A stretch of DNA of 64,000 nucleotides, from the NCBI RefSeq assembly GCF_010183535.1, contig NC_071329.1, positions 15,500,001 through 15,564,000 of the forward strand. Reading direction: 5' to 3'. This stretch comes from Caenorhabditis remanei (lineage: Eukaryota; Nematoda; Chromadorea; Rhabditida; Rhabditidae). Of this stretch, positions 52,601-63,894 are shown piece after piece (the stretch's first letter is position 1; each line of letters opens with the position of its first letter). The translations under genes were made by a program, and so were the position numbers. Under the pieces are notes generated by a model, which saw only the letters and a list, made by a program, of their open reading frames with translations, ran no database searches and was not told the DNA's origin.

Positions 52601-55600
52601 CCGTATCTTTTTATGACGTGGATCAATCTGGAAACGAACAACACGTTTAGAATCCCCTATTTTTTCTGAATCCAGTGATATCAAAAAGTCTTTCACGTCG
52701 TCACTTTTTAGGAAACAGCCCGTATCTTTTTATGACGTGGATCAATCTGGAAACGAACAACACGTTTAGAATCCCCTATTTTTTCTGAATCCAGTGATAT
52801 CAAAAAGTCTTTCACGTCGTCACTTTTTAGGAAACAGCCCGTATCTTTTTATGACGTGGATCAATCTGAAAACGAACAACACGTTCGGAATCCCCTATTT
52901 TTACTGAATCCGATGGTATCGAAAAGTCTTTCACGTCGTCACTTTTTAGGAAACAGCCCGTATCTTTTTATGACGTGGATCAATCTGGAAACGAACAACA
53001 CGTTTAGAATCCCCTATTTTTTCTGAATCCAGTGATATCAAAAAGTCTTTCACGTCGTCACTTTTTAGGAAGCAGCCCGTATCTTTTTATGACGTGGATC
53101 AATCTGAAAACGAACAACACGTTCGGAATCCCCTATTTTTACTGAATCCGATGGTATCGAAAAGTCTTTCACGTCGTCACTTTTTAGGAAACAGCCCGTA
53201 TCTTTTTATGACGTGGATCAATCTGGAAACGAACAACACGTTTAGAATCCTCTATTTTTTCTGAATCCAGTGATATCAACAAATCTTTCACGTCGTCACT
53301 TTTTAGGAAACAGCCCGTATCTTTTTATGACGTGGATCAATCTGAAAACGGACGACACGTTCGGAATCTCCTATTTTTTCCGAATCCGATGATATCAACA
53401 AATCTTTCACGTCGTCACTTTTTAGGAAACAGCCCGTATCTTTTTATGACGTGGATCAATCTGAAAACGGACGACACGTTCGGAATCTCCTATTTTTACT
53501 GAATCCGATGGTATCAAAAAATCATTCACGTCGTCACTTTTTAGGAAACAGCCCGTATCTTTTTATGACGTGGATCAATCTGAAAACGGACGACACGTTC
53601 GGAATCTCCTATTTTTTCCGAATCCGATGATATCAACAAATCTTTCACGTCGTCACTTTTTAGGAAACAGCCCGTATCTTTTTATGACGTGGATCAATCT
53701 GAAAACGGACAACACGTTCGGAATCCCCTATTTTTACTGAATCCGATGGTATCAACAAATCTTTCACGTCGTCACTTTTTAGGAAACAGCCCGTACCTTT
53801 TTATGACGTGGATCAATCTGAAAACGGACGACACGTTCGGAATCCCCTATTTTTTCCGAATCCGATGATATCAAAAAGTCTTTCACGTCGTCACTTTTTA
53901 GGAAACAGCCCGTATCTTTTTATGACGTGGATCAATCTGAAAACGGACGACACGTTCGGAATCCCCTATTTTTTCTGAATCCAGTGATATCAAAAAGTCT
54001 TTCACGTCGTCACTTTTTAGGAAACAGCCCGTATCTTTTTATGACGTGGATCAATCTGGAAACGAACAACACGTTCGGAATCCCCTATTTTTTCCGAATC
54101 CAGTGATATCAAAAAGTCTTTCACGTCGTCACTTTTTAGGAAACAGCCCGTATCTTTTTATGACGTGGATCAATCTGGAAACGAACAACACGTTTAGAAT
54201 CCCCTATTTTTTCTGAATCCAGTGATATCAAAAAGTCTTTCACGTCGTCACTTTTTAGGAAACAGCCCGTATCTTTTTATGACGTGGATCAATCTGAAAA
54301 CGGACGACACGTTCGGAATCCCCTATTTTTTCCGAATCCAGTGATATCAAAAAGTCTTTCACGTCGTCACTTTTTAGGAAACAGCCCGTATCTTTTTATG
54401 ACGTGGATCAATCTGGAAACGAACAACACGTTTAGAATCCCCTATTTTTTCTGAATCCAGTGATATCAAAAAGTCTTTCACGTCGTCACTTTTTAGGAAA
54501 CAGCCCGTATCTTTTTATGACGTGGATCAATCTGGAAACGAACAACACGTTTAGAATCCTCTATTTTTTCTGAATCCAGTGATATCAACAAATCTTTCAC
54601 GTCGTCACTTTTTAGGAAACAGCCCAGATCTTTTTATGACGTGGATCAATCTGGAAACGAACAACACGTTTAGAATCCCCTATTTTTTCTGAATCCAGTG
54701 ATATCAAAAAGTCTTTCACGTCGTCACTTTTTAGGAAACAGCCCGTATCTTTTTATGACGTGGATCAATCTGGAAACGAACAACACGTTTAGAATCCTCT
54801 ATTTTTTCTGAATCCAGTGATATCAAAAAGTCTTTCACGTCGTCACTTTTTAGGAAACAGCCCGTATCTTTTTATGACGTGGATCAATCTGAAAACGGAC
54901 GACACGTTCGGAATCCCCTATTTTTTCCGAATCCAGTGATATCAAAAAGTCTTTCACGTCGTCACTTTTTAGGAAACAGCCCGTATCTTTTTATGACGTG
55001 GATCAATCTGGAAACCAACAACACGTTCGGAATCCCCTATTTTTTCCGAATCCAGTGATATCAAAAAGTCTTTCACGTCGTCACTTTTTAGGAAACAGCC
55101 CGTATCTTTTTATGACGTGGATCAATCTGGAAACGAACAACACGTTTAGAATCCCCTATTTTTTCTGAATCCAGTGATATCAAAAAGTCTTTCACGTCGT
55201 CACTTTTTAGGAAACAGCCCGTATCTTTTTATGACGTGGATCAATCTGGAAACGAACAACACGTTTAGAATCCTCTATTTTTTCTGAATCCAGTGATATC
55301 AAAAAAGTCTTTCACGTCGTCACTTTTTAGGAAACAGCCCGTATCTTTTTATGACGTGGATCAATCTGAAAACGGACGACACGTTCGGAATCCCCTATTT
55401 TTTCCGAATCCAGTGATATCAAAAAGTCTTTCACGTCGTCACTTTTTAGGAAACAGCCCGTATCTTTTTATGACGTGGATCAATCTGGAAACCAACAACA
55501 CGTTCGGAATCCCCTATTTTTTCCGAATCCAGTGATATCAAAAAGTCTTTCACGTCGTCACTTTTTAGGAAACAGCCCGTATCTTTTTATGACGTGGATC

Positions 55601-56050
55601 AATCTGAAAACGGACGACACGTTCGGAATCCCCTATTTTTTCCGAATCCAGTGATATCAAAAAGTCTTTCACGTCGTCACTTTTTAGGAAACAGCCCGTA
55701 TCTTTTTATGACGTGGATCAATCTGGAAACGAACAACACGTTCGGAATCCCCTATTTTTTCCGAATCCAGTGATATCAAAAAGTCTTTCACGTCGCCACT
55801 TTTTAGGAAACAGCCCGTATCTTTTTATGACGTGGATCAATCTGGAAACGAACAACACGTTCGGAATCCCCTATTTTTTCCGAATCCGATGATATCAAAA
55901 AATCTTTCACGTCGCCACTTTTAAGGAAACAGCCCGTATCGTTTTATGACGTGGATCAATCTGGAAACGAACAACACGTTTAGAATCCTCTATTTTTACT
56001 GAATCCGATGGTATCAAAAAATCATTCACGTCGCCACTTTTTAGAAAACC
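49637..56050. repeat. 119-bp satellite array, about 54 monomers
   Basis: About 6.4 kb of tandem 119-bp units with the core TTTTTATGACGTGGATCAAT and the block CGTCGTCACTTTTTAGGAAA. At least three subtypes alternate: GGACGACACGTTCGGAATC with CCGATGATATCAACAAATC, GAACAACACGTTTAGAATC with CCAGTGATATCAAAAAGTC, and GGACAACACGTTCGGAATC with CTGAATCCGATGGTATC. The period is not a multiple of 3, so apparent proteins in it are not genes. Edge monomers (about 55790-56050) are more diverged. Confidence 0.95.
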
Positions 56051-56206
56051 GCCAATCTTCGAATATCGAATTTCATATTGAATCGAGTGGATGCTTGCAA
56101 TATGTATGTGTTTTGAACAAGATGTATAATGTAGCCGATGTTGATTAGGCAGTAAAAAGTGAATTCGATCTGAAATAGCTTTTATTCTGAAAGGTGTATG
56201 TACTAT
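56051..56206. other. Short unique spacer after the satellite
   Basis: Satellite ends near 56050 with a shortened monomer. No feature is seen up to the next fold-back element. Confidence 0.4.
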
Positions 56207-56473
56207 GTAGGGTCAACTCAGACTTTTTCATAGAATAATGCATGTGTGTCTGTGAGTTCATTTTCATATCGAAAGAATTTATTATTCGATCTGAAACCCG
56301 TCGAGAGCAATCGCAGGCGAGTTTGAACATTTCGCTGACTATTGAAAAATTGGTGTTGTGGCCTAGAAATTCGACTTCGACCGTATGTGTTTCCGTTAGT
56401 TAATTTTTTCAGAAAATGAGCTCACAGACACAAATACATTATTCTATGAAAAAAGCAGAGTTGACCTTAGTAT
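56207..56473. mobile_element. Fold-back element of about 265 bp
   Basis: GGGTCAACTCAGACTTTTTC and the following ATAGAATAATGCATGTGTGT recur inverted at 56407-56472 (about 57-bp arms with a few mismatches). Confidence 0.65.
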
Positions 56474-56521
56474 TCCTCAAAACTAAGAAATTGGAAGAGA
56501 TGATAATCAGTAATGACCTAC

Positions 56522-56797
56522 CTGCCCACTTAAATCAAGTACAAACGAGATAGAAAGATGAAGTGTAAAATAAATAATCGTTCCAAAAGTCACAAATCTG
56601 ATTTGTTCTTTATAGTAATCCACCGGAAGAATACCTTCTTCTGTAATATCTTGACTTTCGAAAGAGTCGAGATATTTGTATCCGATCAGCACACAAAGTA
56701 GAATGGAATATATACTGTCACTCAAATTGACAGCAGTTGTTAAGAACCAAAGAATCCAAATGAATTCAGTTGAAATAAGAAAAGGCACAAATGGGAA
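56522..56797 (-). pseudogene. Orphan exon of a multi-pass membrane protein
   Basis: A minus-strand open segment of about 92 codons ends at a GTAGGT donor (exon border 56522). It encodes three hydrophobic stretches: FIWILWFLTTAV, IYSILLCVLIGYKYL and IRFVTFGTIIYFTLHLSISF. It looks like part of a nematode chemoreceptor-type 7TM gene, but no flanking exon with matching splice sites was found and there is no ATG at the start (GTG only). It is probably a relic. Confidence 0.35.
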
Positions 56798-57423
56798 GAG
56801 TCTGCTCTAGATTAACGTAGGGAACAGTTAATTGGAGAAGACCTCTCAAAGAATTCACATCTGGTAACAACCTGTGTCACCGTATAATGCCCTCAAAGCT
56901 GATTGATTTTAACGGAAAAGAGCATCTCCCATACAAGTCGCTTATTTTCATCCCAGTTTAAAGCAAGAGTATTAATGACTTATATCGCATTTGGATTTGA
57001 TGGCGAGCCCATGCCTTCTCTGGACTGTCTTTATTCGTGGTTTTTAGCGGGTTCCATACATTGACTAACTTTAGTACTCTTTCTTGTATGGGAAACATCT
57101 GAAATGTGGAAATTTAAAGAAAGTTTACCACCCGATGTTTAGTCAACTATTAACCCTTAGATGTGAAAATCGTTCCTGTTTATTTTTCTCCTTTCTCATC
57201 AGATTATATTCCTTCCCAGTTTCAGAAAGTTTCAAGCCCTTTCCGATATTTGACTCAGATATACTTCTTTGTGAATGTAATTTCCCTGAACCCCCATTTT
57301 TCCCCAATTTATTTAAATATAAAAAAATAATCAAAATATCAAAAGAAATATAAATAATGCATGAAAAAAAATATAAATAATATCCCAATATTAAAAGTGA
57401 TCAATCCCAGTATTAAAAGCTGA
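56798..57423. other. 3' flank of the second mucin-like gene
   Basis: No coding support. 57330-57410 has AATAT-rich direct repeats (TATTAAAAG...GATCAAT) just after the stop of the mucin-like gene. No canonical AATAAA was found close by on the minus strand. Confidence 0.4.
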
Positions 57424-60400
57424 TCAATTCTTCAAATGGTCAATGAATGCTTCGACATTGTTGACAGTTTGTCCGTCAGTCCCTTCTCTGTAGCATATCA
57501 AAACGGAGAAACTCTCGATGTCTTGGAAACTTTCTGGAAGACAATTTCCAAGATCTTCATCACAATATTCGGTAGTGCTGAGGACTGCGACCTAAAAAGT
57601 CAAAAAAGTTTTCAAGATTTTTCAGGATATTAGATAAGAATTTTGTGGAAACTACTGAAAGATAAAAAAACTGTTACCTGATCTCCGGAGTACACTAAGA
57701 ATATTCCAAGTTGTCTTGCATTTTGAATCAACCACCACATTCCGTATCTCGTATCGTACTCCTCCTTGGTGAACATTTTCATGAAAACATGATCAAATAT
57801 TTTATAGTGACCGTCATACATGTGGTGCCGTGACATGAGTTTGGTGTATGGAGGCTGATTGCACAACAGGAATCTCTGAAAAAAAAGACGTTTTTCTTTC
57901 AAAAGAAAACAAAAACAACCTTAGAAGTAGCGCTTGTATCTACAGTAGGATAAGTTTCGCAACTGTTTCTAACTTCCGGCTCACTATTCATGCATTTTCT
58001 ATAACCGTACGTGTAACATTTTTGAGTTGGAGTGCTCTGAAACAATGAGGTCTTATGTAAATGATGAAGATATTTAAGAACTTACACTCTCAGTCGGTAC
58101 CGAACCTTCAGATGGCATGAGATCAGCAGTAGAAGTCATTGGAGGTTTTAGGGGCTGCAAAATGTTTAGTTTTTTTTAATATACAAAGATATAATTTTTT
58201 GCTCTTAATGGTAAGAAACTCAGGTTAAACTATAACCTCTCAATATTTTATTCTCGTTCCTTACCCATTCTACTGTGGTGCCAGTAGAGGTCATTGAAGA
58301 AGTTCCAGCAGACGAAGAGGGAGTAGATTGCAATGTTTCTGTTGTCGTCACATGTTCCGAACTTGCACTCTCAGGAGGTACCCAACCTTCAGATGGTGTG
58401 AGGCCAGCAGTAGAAGCCATTGGCATTTTCGGAGGCTGAAAAAGTTTTGTTTTGCTAGTGCAAAGTAGTATACATACATTTTTGTTCCTAGAAAACTTTG
58501 GCGATACTAAACCCCCCTCAATATTTTATTCCCATTTCTCACCCAATTAGGTGTGTTCCTAGGTTTTCCGGCGGTTTTAGTAGAGGTCTTTGAAGAAGTA
58601 ACTGCCGAAGAAGAGGGAGAAGATTTCGAAGTTGCCGTAGTTTCTGACGTTGTTGATGGCGCTTCTGTTTCCGTTGTAGAGCTTTTCGAAGTTGAAGTAG
58701 GGAAAGTAGAAGACGAGGTGGCTGGCTGAGGAGTAGTAGAAGAAGTCTGCATAGTTTCTGGTGTTGTCAAATCCTCTGAATCAGTCGTAGTGGACGCCGA
58801 TGTTGATGTGGCTCTTATCGTGGTGACTTTCGGCGTTTCGGTTGGCTGGGGAGAGGAAGAAGAAACCCTCGAAGTTGTTGGTGTGATCACATTCTCAGAA
58901 TCATTGATTTGCTGATGTTTTGTCGTAGTTGGATCTGATGTGGACGTTGTCACTGTAGTTGTAGTTTCTGAAGCACTAGTGGGCAAAGACGACGTCATAT
59001 CTGTCTGTTGAGAAGGAGAAGAAGATTGCTCAACTGCTCGAGTTATCACATTTTCCACGTCCACAATTTGCCAATTTTTAGCCGTTGTTGGTACCGATGT
59101 TGACGATGTTTCCGCAGTTGTGACTTCCAAAGTTTCAGAAGATGAAGTTGACGGAATCTCAGTTGAGCGAGTAGTAGAAGAGGAAGAGGAAGAAGAAGAA
59201 GAAGATTGTTCAGTTGTCACATTTTCCAAGTCTTCGATTTTTACAGTAGTGGTCGCCGTGGTTTCGACGGTCATCGATGGTTGAGAAGTGATTGGTGAAC
59301 TGGATTCAGACGTTGTTGGGCCGAACGAAGTTTCAGTGTTTGTAGTGGTTTCACTGGATACGACAGTAGTTGACTGTTGGGAAGAGCTTGAAGAATCGAA
59401 GTCGGTCGTTGTCGGACTTGTAGTCTCTGTTGGGGTTGATGGAGAATTTGATGTTGATGAAGGGGAAGTTACAGAATCAGAAGTAGATCCTGAGGTAGTC
59501 GACGAACTAGTTGATACAGTGGACGGACTCGATGTTGATTCAGATGAAGACGAAGTAGTTGGTGCTGTAGCCGTTTCCGATGAAGTAAATGAGGTCGAAG
59601 TGACCGGTCCAGTGGCTGTGCTTGGTTTCGCAGAAGTTGAAGAAACCGAAGAAGATGCAGTTGGAGTAGTTGGAGTAGTCAGCATTTCGGTAAACAGAGC
59701 AGAATCTAAAGTTAGAAGGGATTCAATAGAAGTTGGGATGCTTGATGATTTCAGTGATTCAGCTATGATTGTAGTCGTAATGACTTCGGTAGCAACAGTA
59801 GACTCAATTGTTGACGAAGTGAGCGTGGCATCAGTGAAATCTTTCAGAGTAGATGAAGAGGAAGCAGAATATGTAGTAGGAGTAGTAGTTGCAGTTGAAG
59901 TGATTGGTTCGGTAGCTGTGGTGGATGTGGTGGTTGAGGCATCCAAAGTTGTTGTTCCAGTAGTTGAGGGAGTTGTTTCCGATGTGGTAGACGTCAATGT
60001 AGTTGAGGTGGTCGATGGCTTTGTTGGAGTTGCAGTTGACGAAGAACCGGTTGAAGCGAAGGTTGACGACGTATCAGTGGAAGAGATAGTAGTAGAGGTA
60101 TCAGTGGTTGACGTTGGAGAGATTGACGATTGAGTAGTTGAAATGGAAGAGGATGAAAGAGTTGTAGAACTTGATATTGGTAGTGCGGTAGTTGGGATAG
60201 TTGTCGACGGTCCGGTGGTAGTTGCAGTTGATGACAGACCAGTAGTGGTTCTAGTAGTCGATGCTGTTGACGAGGTTGTAGTGGTACAAGTTTCCGGGAA
60301 CAAAAAGACGTCGGATGGCTGTAATGTAGGTATCGTGATTCTCCTTATTATACCGTAAAAATCATACATGCAAAATTCCGAGCCGGCCCGGCCCGGTCAG

Positions 60401-61851
60401 GTCGGCTGAAAAAATGCATGACGAAGAAAGATTTTTGCCATTTTGATGTCTCAAAACTCGCTTCAGACTGATTTTTCAGACATGACACCAAGAGAAATTT
60501 CTATTGAATTGTACTGAAACGACGAGGAGCAATTTTGGCAATTCTAGGTCTCATGACTGGCTTCAGACGCATTTTCAGATACATATGACCCTAACTAGGG
60601 AATGTTCCAGACGGAATTTGGCCTTTCAAATTGGTTCATATTCTATAAGGTTCTATATACTTCTGAACACGCTGATTCCGAATATGTGATCCAATTTTGC
60701 AGAACGCTTCACTGTTTTATCGCGACGGTGCAAATGCCAAAAATGAAAGTGATACAATTATTTTCCTGAAAACTGTTTTTACTAGAAAAAATTACTAATG
60801 TGCTTTTTCAACCTCAATGCACACGTATTACACAGAGAAAAATAGAAAAATAGAGTCTAAAATTGATTTTCAGCCTCTTGAAAAATGCGATTATCGCACT
60901 AGAAATGACTTAAAATGCATATATCTCAGTTCAGTGAAGCGTTCCGAATCAGCGTGTTCAGAAGTACCTTATAGAACATGAGCCAATTTGAAAGGCCAAA
61001 TTACTTCTGGAACATTCCCTAGTAAGAGAAATTCCTCTCTTCCCTGGTTTCCTGAATCAATTCACATCAAAAATCCAAAATTTTGGCATAGTTGGGTCCC
61101 CCTTTAAAAAATTTTTCAGGCCTGGTGCAACTCTGGTAAAAACTGTATTACAAGCGCTCCTCTGGTGGCGCACCCTCAATGTGTTATCCTTTTTCCAAGT
61201 TCGTGAAAAAAAGCAAAAATAAAACCCCTTTTTTCGTTCAAAGTACTGCAGGTTTTTGCATACTTGTCACGGCCCGGGCTGGCCCGTCAAAATAGTGAAA
61301 TTTTTTTTCGTCGTTTTCCCATTGTTTGGTCTTTTACTACTTTATGGCAAACATATTATTGATTAGAAATTATAAAAAGACAACAAGTGAAAACGGATTT
61401 TTAAAGATTTAATTAAACGTTTTGATCAATTTTCTATGATTAAAATTGAGATTTTCAACATTTTCTGCATTTTTCAAATATTTTTTAATTTAATCTTTAA
61501 AGAAATTGTGCGCGGTAATTCAAAAATCAATTTCCAAGACTTTCAATTCTTTTTTTCAAAAAATTTTCAAAAATAATTTTTTGCTCCGGGCTCTGAAATT
61601 GTAATTTCGTCAGGGAAAACGTTAGTTTGGTTGAAAATTGATAACTAAAAAGACAGGTTCAAAAATAGAGGCCCACCCTCTATTAGAGGCGACCCTGTAA
61701 TAAAGGCACACTTTTGAAAGAGTTTGAAAAATAGAGTCGTATGCGCCTCTATTGCTGTATTACGGTAACTTACAAAGTATTCCAGTTGTTCCACGTAGAC
61801 CGCGTAGGCAGTAAGTATGAAAGGCAACAAGATTTTGAGGGAGATGATCAT
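57424..61851 (-). CDS. Secreted mucin-like Thr/Ser-rich protein, 7 exons
   Basis: Minus strand. Exons: 61851-61774, 60318-58543, 58435-58265, 58154-58086, 58036-57920, 57875-57678, 57591-57424. All introns are phase 0 and the product is 858 residues. Residues 1 to about 18 are a signal peptide (MIISLKILLPFILTAYA), then YVEQLEYF and PSDVFLFPETC, as in the gene at 26507. The 592-codon second exon is almost only Thr, Ser, Pro, Val and Glu, typical of a dense O-glycosylated mucin stalk. Exons 3 and 4 are duplicates (MASTAGLTPSEG, MTSTADLMPSEG). The last three exons encode a 160-residue domain with six cysteines that matches the C-terminal domain of the paralogue, and the middle exon is 198 nt in both. 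Here the mucin stalk is one exon, in the paralogue many. Role inferred: surface or gut-lining mucin. Confidence 0.9.
60319..61773. repeat. Repeat-filled first intron of the second mucin-like gene
   Basis: The intron is 1455 bp, against 48 bp in the paralogue. It holds GC-ended repeat pieces at 60373-60430 (GAGCCGGCCCGGCCCGGTC) and 61255-61290 (ACGGCCCGGGCTGGCCCGTC), an inverted pair at about 60590-60705 and 60935-61023 (TCAGAAGTA...AACACGCTGATTC on one arm, GAATCAGCGTGTTCAGAAGT on the other), and a MITE at 61664-61766. Confidence 0.65.
61664..61766. mobile_element. Short MITE of the TACCGTAAAA family
   Basis: AATAGAGGCCCACCCTCTAT at the left and GCCTCTATTGCTGTATTACG at the right, ending GTAA next to the exon-1 donor of the mucin-like gene. 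Confidence 0.5.
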
Positions 61852-62420
61852 CTTGAAAAGGAGAATGAGAAATATGAATTTCGGAGCCCCTTTTATAAAG
61901 CCAGATATTGCTATGGGCAACGGCGGAGAAACTAGCGGCAAACATCCAATCGGAGCCGAGAAGATTCGTATACGGTGGTTGAGTAGATGTGGGAATGAAT
62001 CTGAAAGTCAGTCACTAGTCTTAAACATAGATCGACATTGATACCAACTGATTGACACGTGCTTTGATGACCACTACACTGAATCAGTGAAAATTGAAGT
62101 TTTGGTAAGCAAGAACACAAATAACTTTTTGTATTACTATATCCAACTTTTTCTGCTTCCCCGTAATTTTTAACACAGCTATTTTCGAATATAGCTAAAA
62201 TTTACTTTCGAGTCTTCTGCTACCGTAATCCTACACATCCTTGTCCGCTCGGATTTCCATGGAGATCGCACATCATTTGAATTTGTCTGGTCCCGTTTCT
62301 TATAACACGTGTATTAGTCTTCGCGCAGAATTAATGGGCTCACGGAAACAATGAATCAATGAGAAAATTGAGAAATTCGTGACCGGTCAAATTGAAATCA
62401 GAGGGTATGAGCAACTTGTT
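61852..62420 (-). promoter_or_regulatory. Promoter of the second mucin-like gene
   Basis: A minus-strand TATA box (TATAAAAGG) is about 40 bp before the ATG. The block matches 34224-34795 over its whole length, including AGATTCGTATACGGTGGTTG and GTGACCGGTCAAATTGA. Conservation over 570 bp probably reflects the age of the duplication as much as regulatory constraint. Confidence 0.6.
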
Positions 62421-62426
62421 GGAATA

Positions 62427-62580
62427 TCAAGAAAGATTAGATCCATACGTTTCCCCATCTGGAGATATAAAATCGAGTGTAATAGTAATTGTATCTATTT
62501 CATGTTTTAAGTCAACGGTTCCCTTGCTAGAATTTTTTAACGTCATGAAAGGAGTTTTTAAATAAATTTGAGGGTTTCTA
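62427..62580 (-). pseudogene. Orphan terminal exon, unknown family
   Basis: Minus-strand exon-like segment after a CCCTCTAG acceptor (exon from about 62580), reading RNPQIYLKTPFMTLKNSS, then ITITLDFISPDGETYG and ending in TGA at 62427-62429. The polar, beta-rich composition looks like a real protein end. No upstream exon joins it convincingly, and it ends only about 10 bp beyond the conserved promoter of the next gene. Confidence 0.35.
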
Positions 62581-63071
62581 GAGGGAATTGTTTGAGAAAA
62601 GTTGGAAAAATGGTCGATCATCCGGTCTCATAACTAATTGAACCGATATACAACACATTAAATTGTTTTCAATAGCAGAAAAAAGGTTCAGCGGGAGCGT
62701 TCTTTTTGAGAAGTTGTCTGATGAGCTACAGTATCTTCTGTTTTCCTTCTGTTTCCGTAGTTTATAGCCCACGTCAACACACATTGAAAATGCGAAAACG
62801 GGACCTCATTAATATTTTTACAATGCGCTCTTTCCTTATGAAACGTGTATTAGAATCCGCAAAACAACAATGAGCTCAAGGAAACAAGGTGTACTGTAAC
62901 CTGTCAAATTGAGATCAAGACGATCACTAGAAGATCAAACAAGTAGTTCATGCTTGTATTAGAAACATTCAGGAGTTCAGAAATATTTCCATTGAATGAG
63001 AATAAATTTTGAAACGAGCCAGACCAAAAAAGGTTTTGCTGCTGAGTATCCTAATACTGAGCAACGAAATA
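62581..63071. other. Intergenic, no gene recognised
   Basis: A minus-strand open frame at 62578-62784 is in a different frame from the orphan exon and has no splice support. Confidence 0.35.
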
Positions 63072-63405
63072 CCGTAGTGGCGCATGCGCCTCTATTTTTC
63101 AAATCCTTTCTGAAAGTGCGCCTCTATTACAGGGGTGATTCTAATAGAGGGTGCACCTCTATTTTTCAAACTGTCTATTTGGCTATTTATAAAATCTGAA
63201 GTCATTTATTTTCAACCAAGTTAACATTTTCTCTGACAAACACAAAAACCCCAAAATTTGCAAAACTTTAAACGAAAACATTTTGTTTTATATTGTTTTT
63301 TTTCACATACTCCAAAAAATTATTTCAAACTAGAAAAATATTTCAAACATATTGAAGGTGCGCCACTGTCAGAGGTACGCTTCTATTACAGTGTTTACCG
63401 TGGGT
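63072..63405. mobile_element. MITE of the TACCGTA family, large variant
   Basis: ATACCGTAGTGGCGCATGCG at the left and TCTATTACAGTGTTTACCGT at the right, with inner GCGCCTCTATTACAGGGGTG. Length about 330 bp. AT-rich centre. Confidence 0.6.
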
Positions 63406-63894
63406 AACTGATTTCCAAGAATCTGAAATTGAACCCTCTTTCATTTTTCTTAAAGTTCTTCTTTTTCGTTATTAAACCAATGCAATTGTTCTGTTGAGGC
63501 TCATCTAGCGTTCTAAAGTTCTCATTGATCGAATTCTGGAGTCTACGTACAAAATTCGAATGTGTACCGTACTCATATTGTTCACTGATAGTGAGGTCAA
63601 CGTTTCATGATCACCGTATTGTGGATTCTCATTTGTCTCACGAATTCAAGATTTTCTGGATTACAATTGCATCAATTAGTTACTCTATTCTCTCTCTCTT
63701 TCCCAAGGCTAGATTCTATTGTGGTATTCTCTATTTCGTAATACCCGGTAAAAATCTGAAACAAGACACGAGCCTGAAAATTAACATTACCAATATTTAT
63801 TCAAGATGAAATCAATTGAGAAAACATGGTAAATTCAGATTCAGGCAACAAGAAAAATCTGAATGAGACGATTGAGATCGTTTTAGTCTATAAT
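63406..63894. other. 3' flank of the gene at the window end
   Basis: Minus-strand AATAAA at 63796-63801 lies about 95 bp past the stop of the next feature. No other feature is supported; the plus-strand open frame at 63525-63809 is unsupported. Confidence 0.45.

Noticed and set aside
49469..55535. Open frames of 65-117 codons with GNSPYLFMTWINL repeats
   Set aside because: They arise in each 119-bp monomer and shift frame from one to the next; no start, splice or stop logic.
35181..56050. CRISPR-like regular repeats
   Set aside because: The repeats are head-to-tail with no unique spacers, and this is a eukaryotic nuclear sequence.
59288..60133. A 281-codon acidic, valine-rich open frame on + inside the second mucin-like gene
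   Set aside because: It is the complement of the Thr/Ser codon-rich mucin exon (ACT/TCA read backwards give Val, Glu, Asp). The minus-strand gene has signal peptide, splice sites and a paralogue.
62578..62784. Minus-strand frame upstream of the orphan exon as its 5' part
   Set aside because: It is in another frame and no acceptor/donor pair joins the two.
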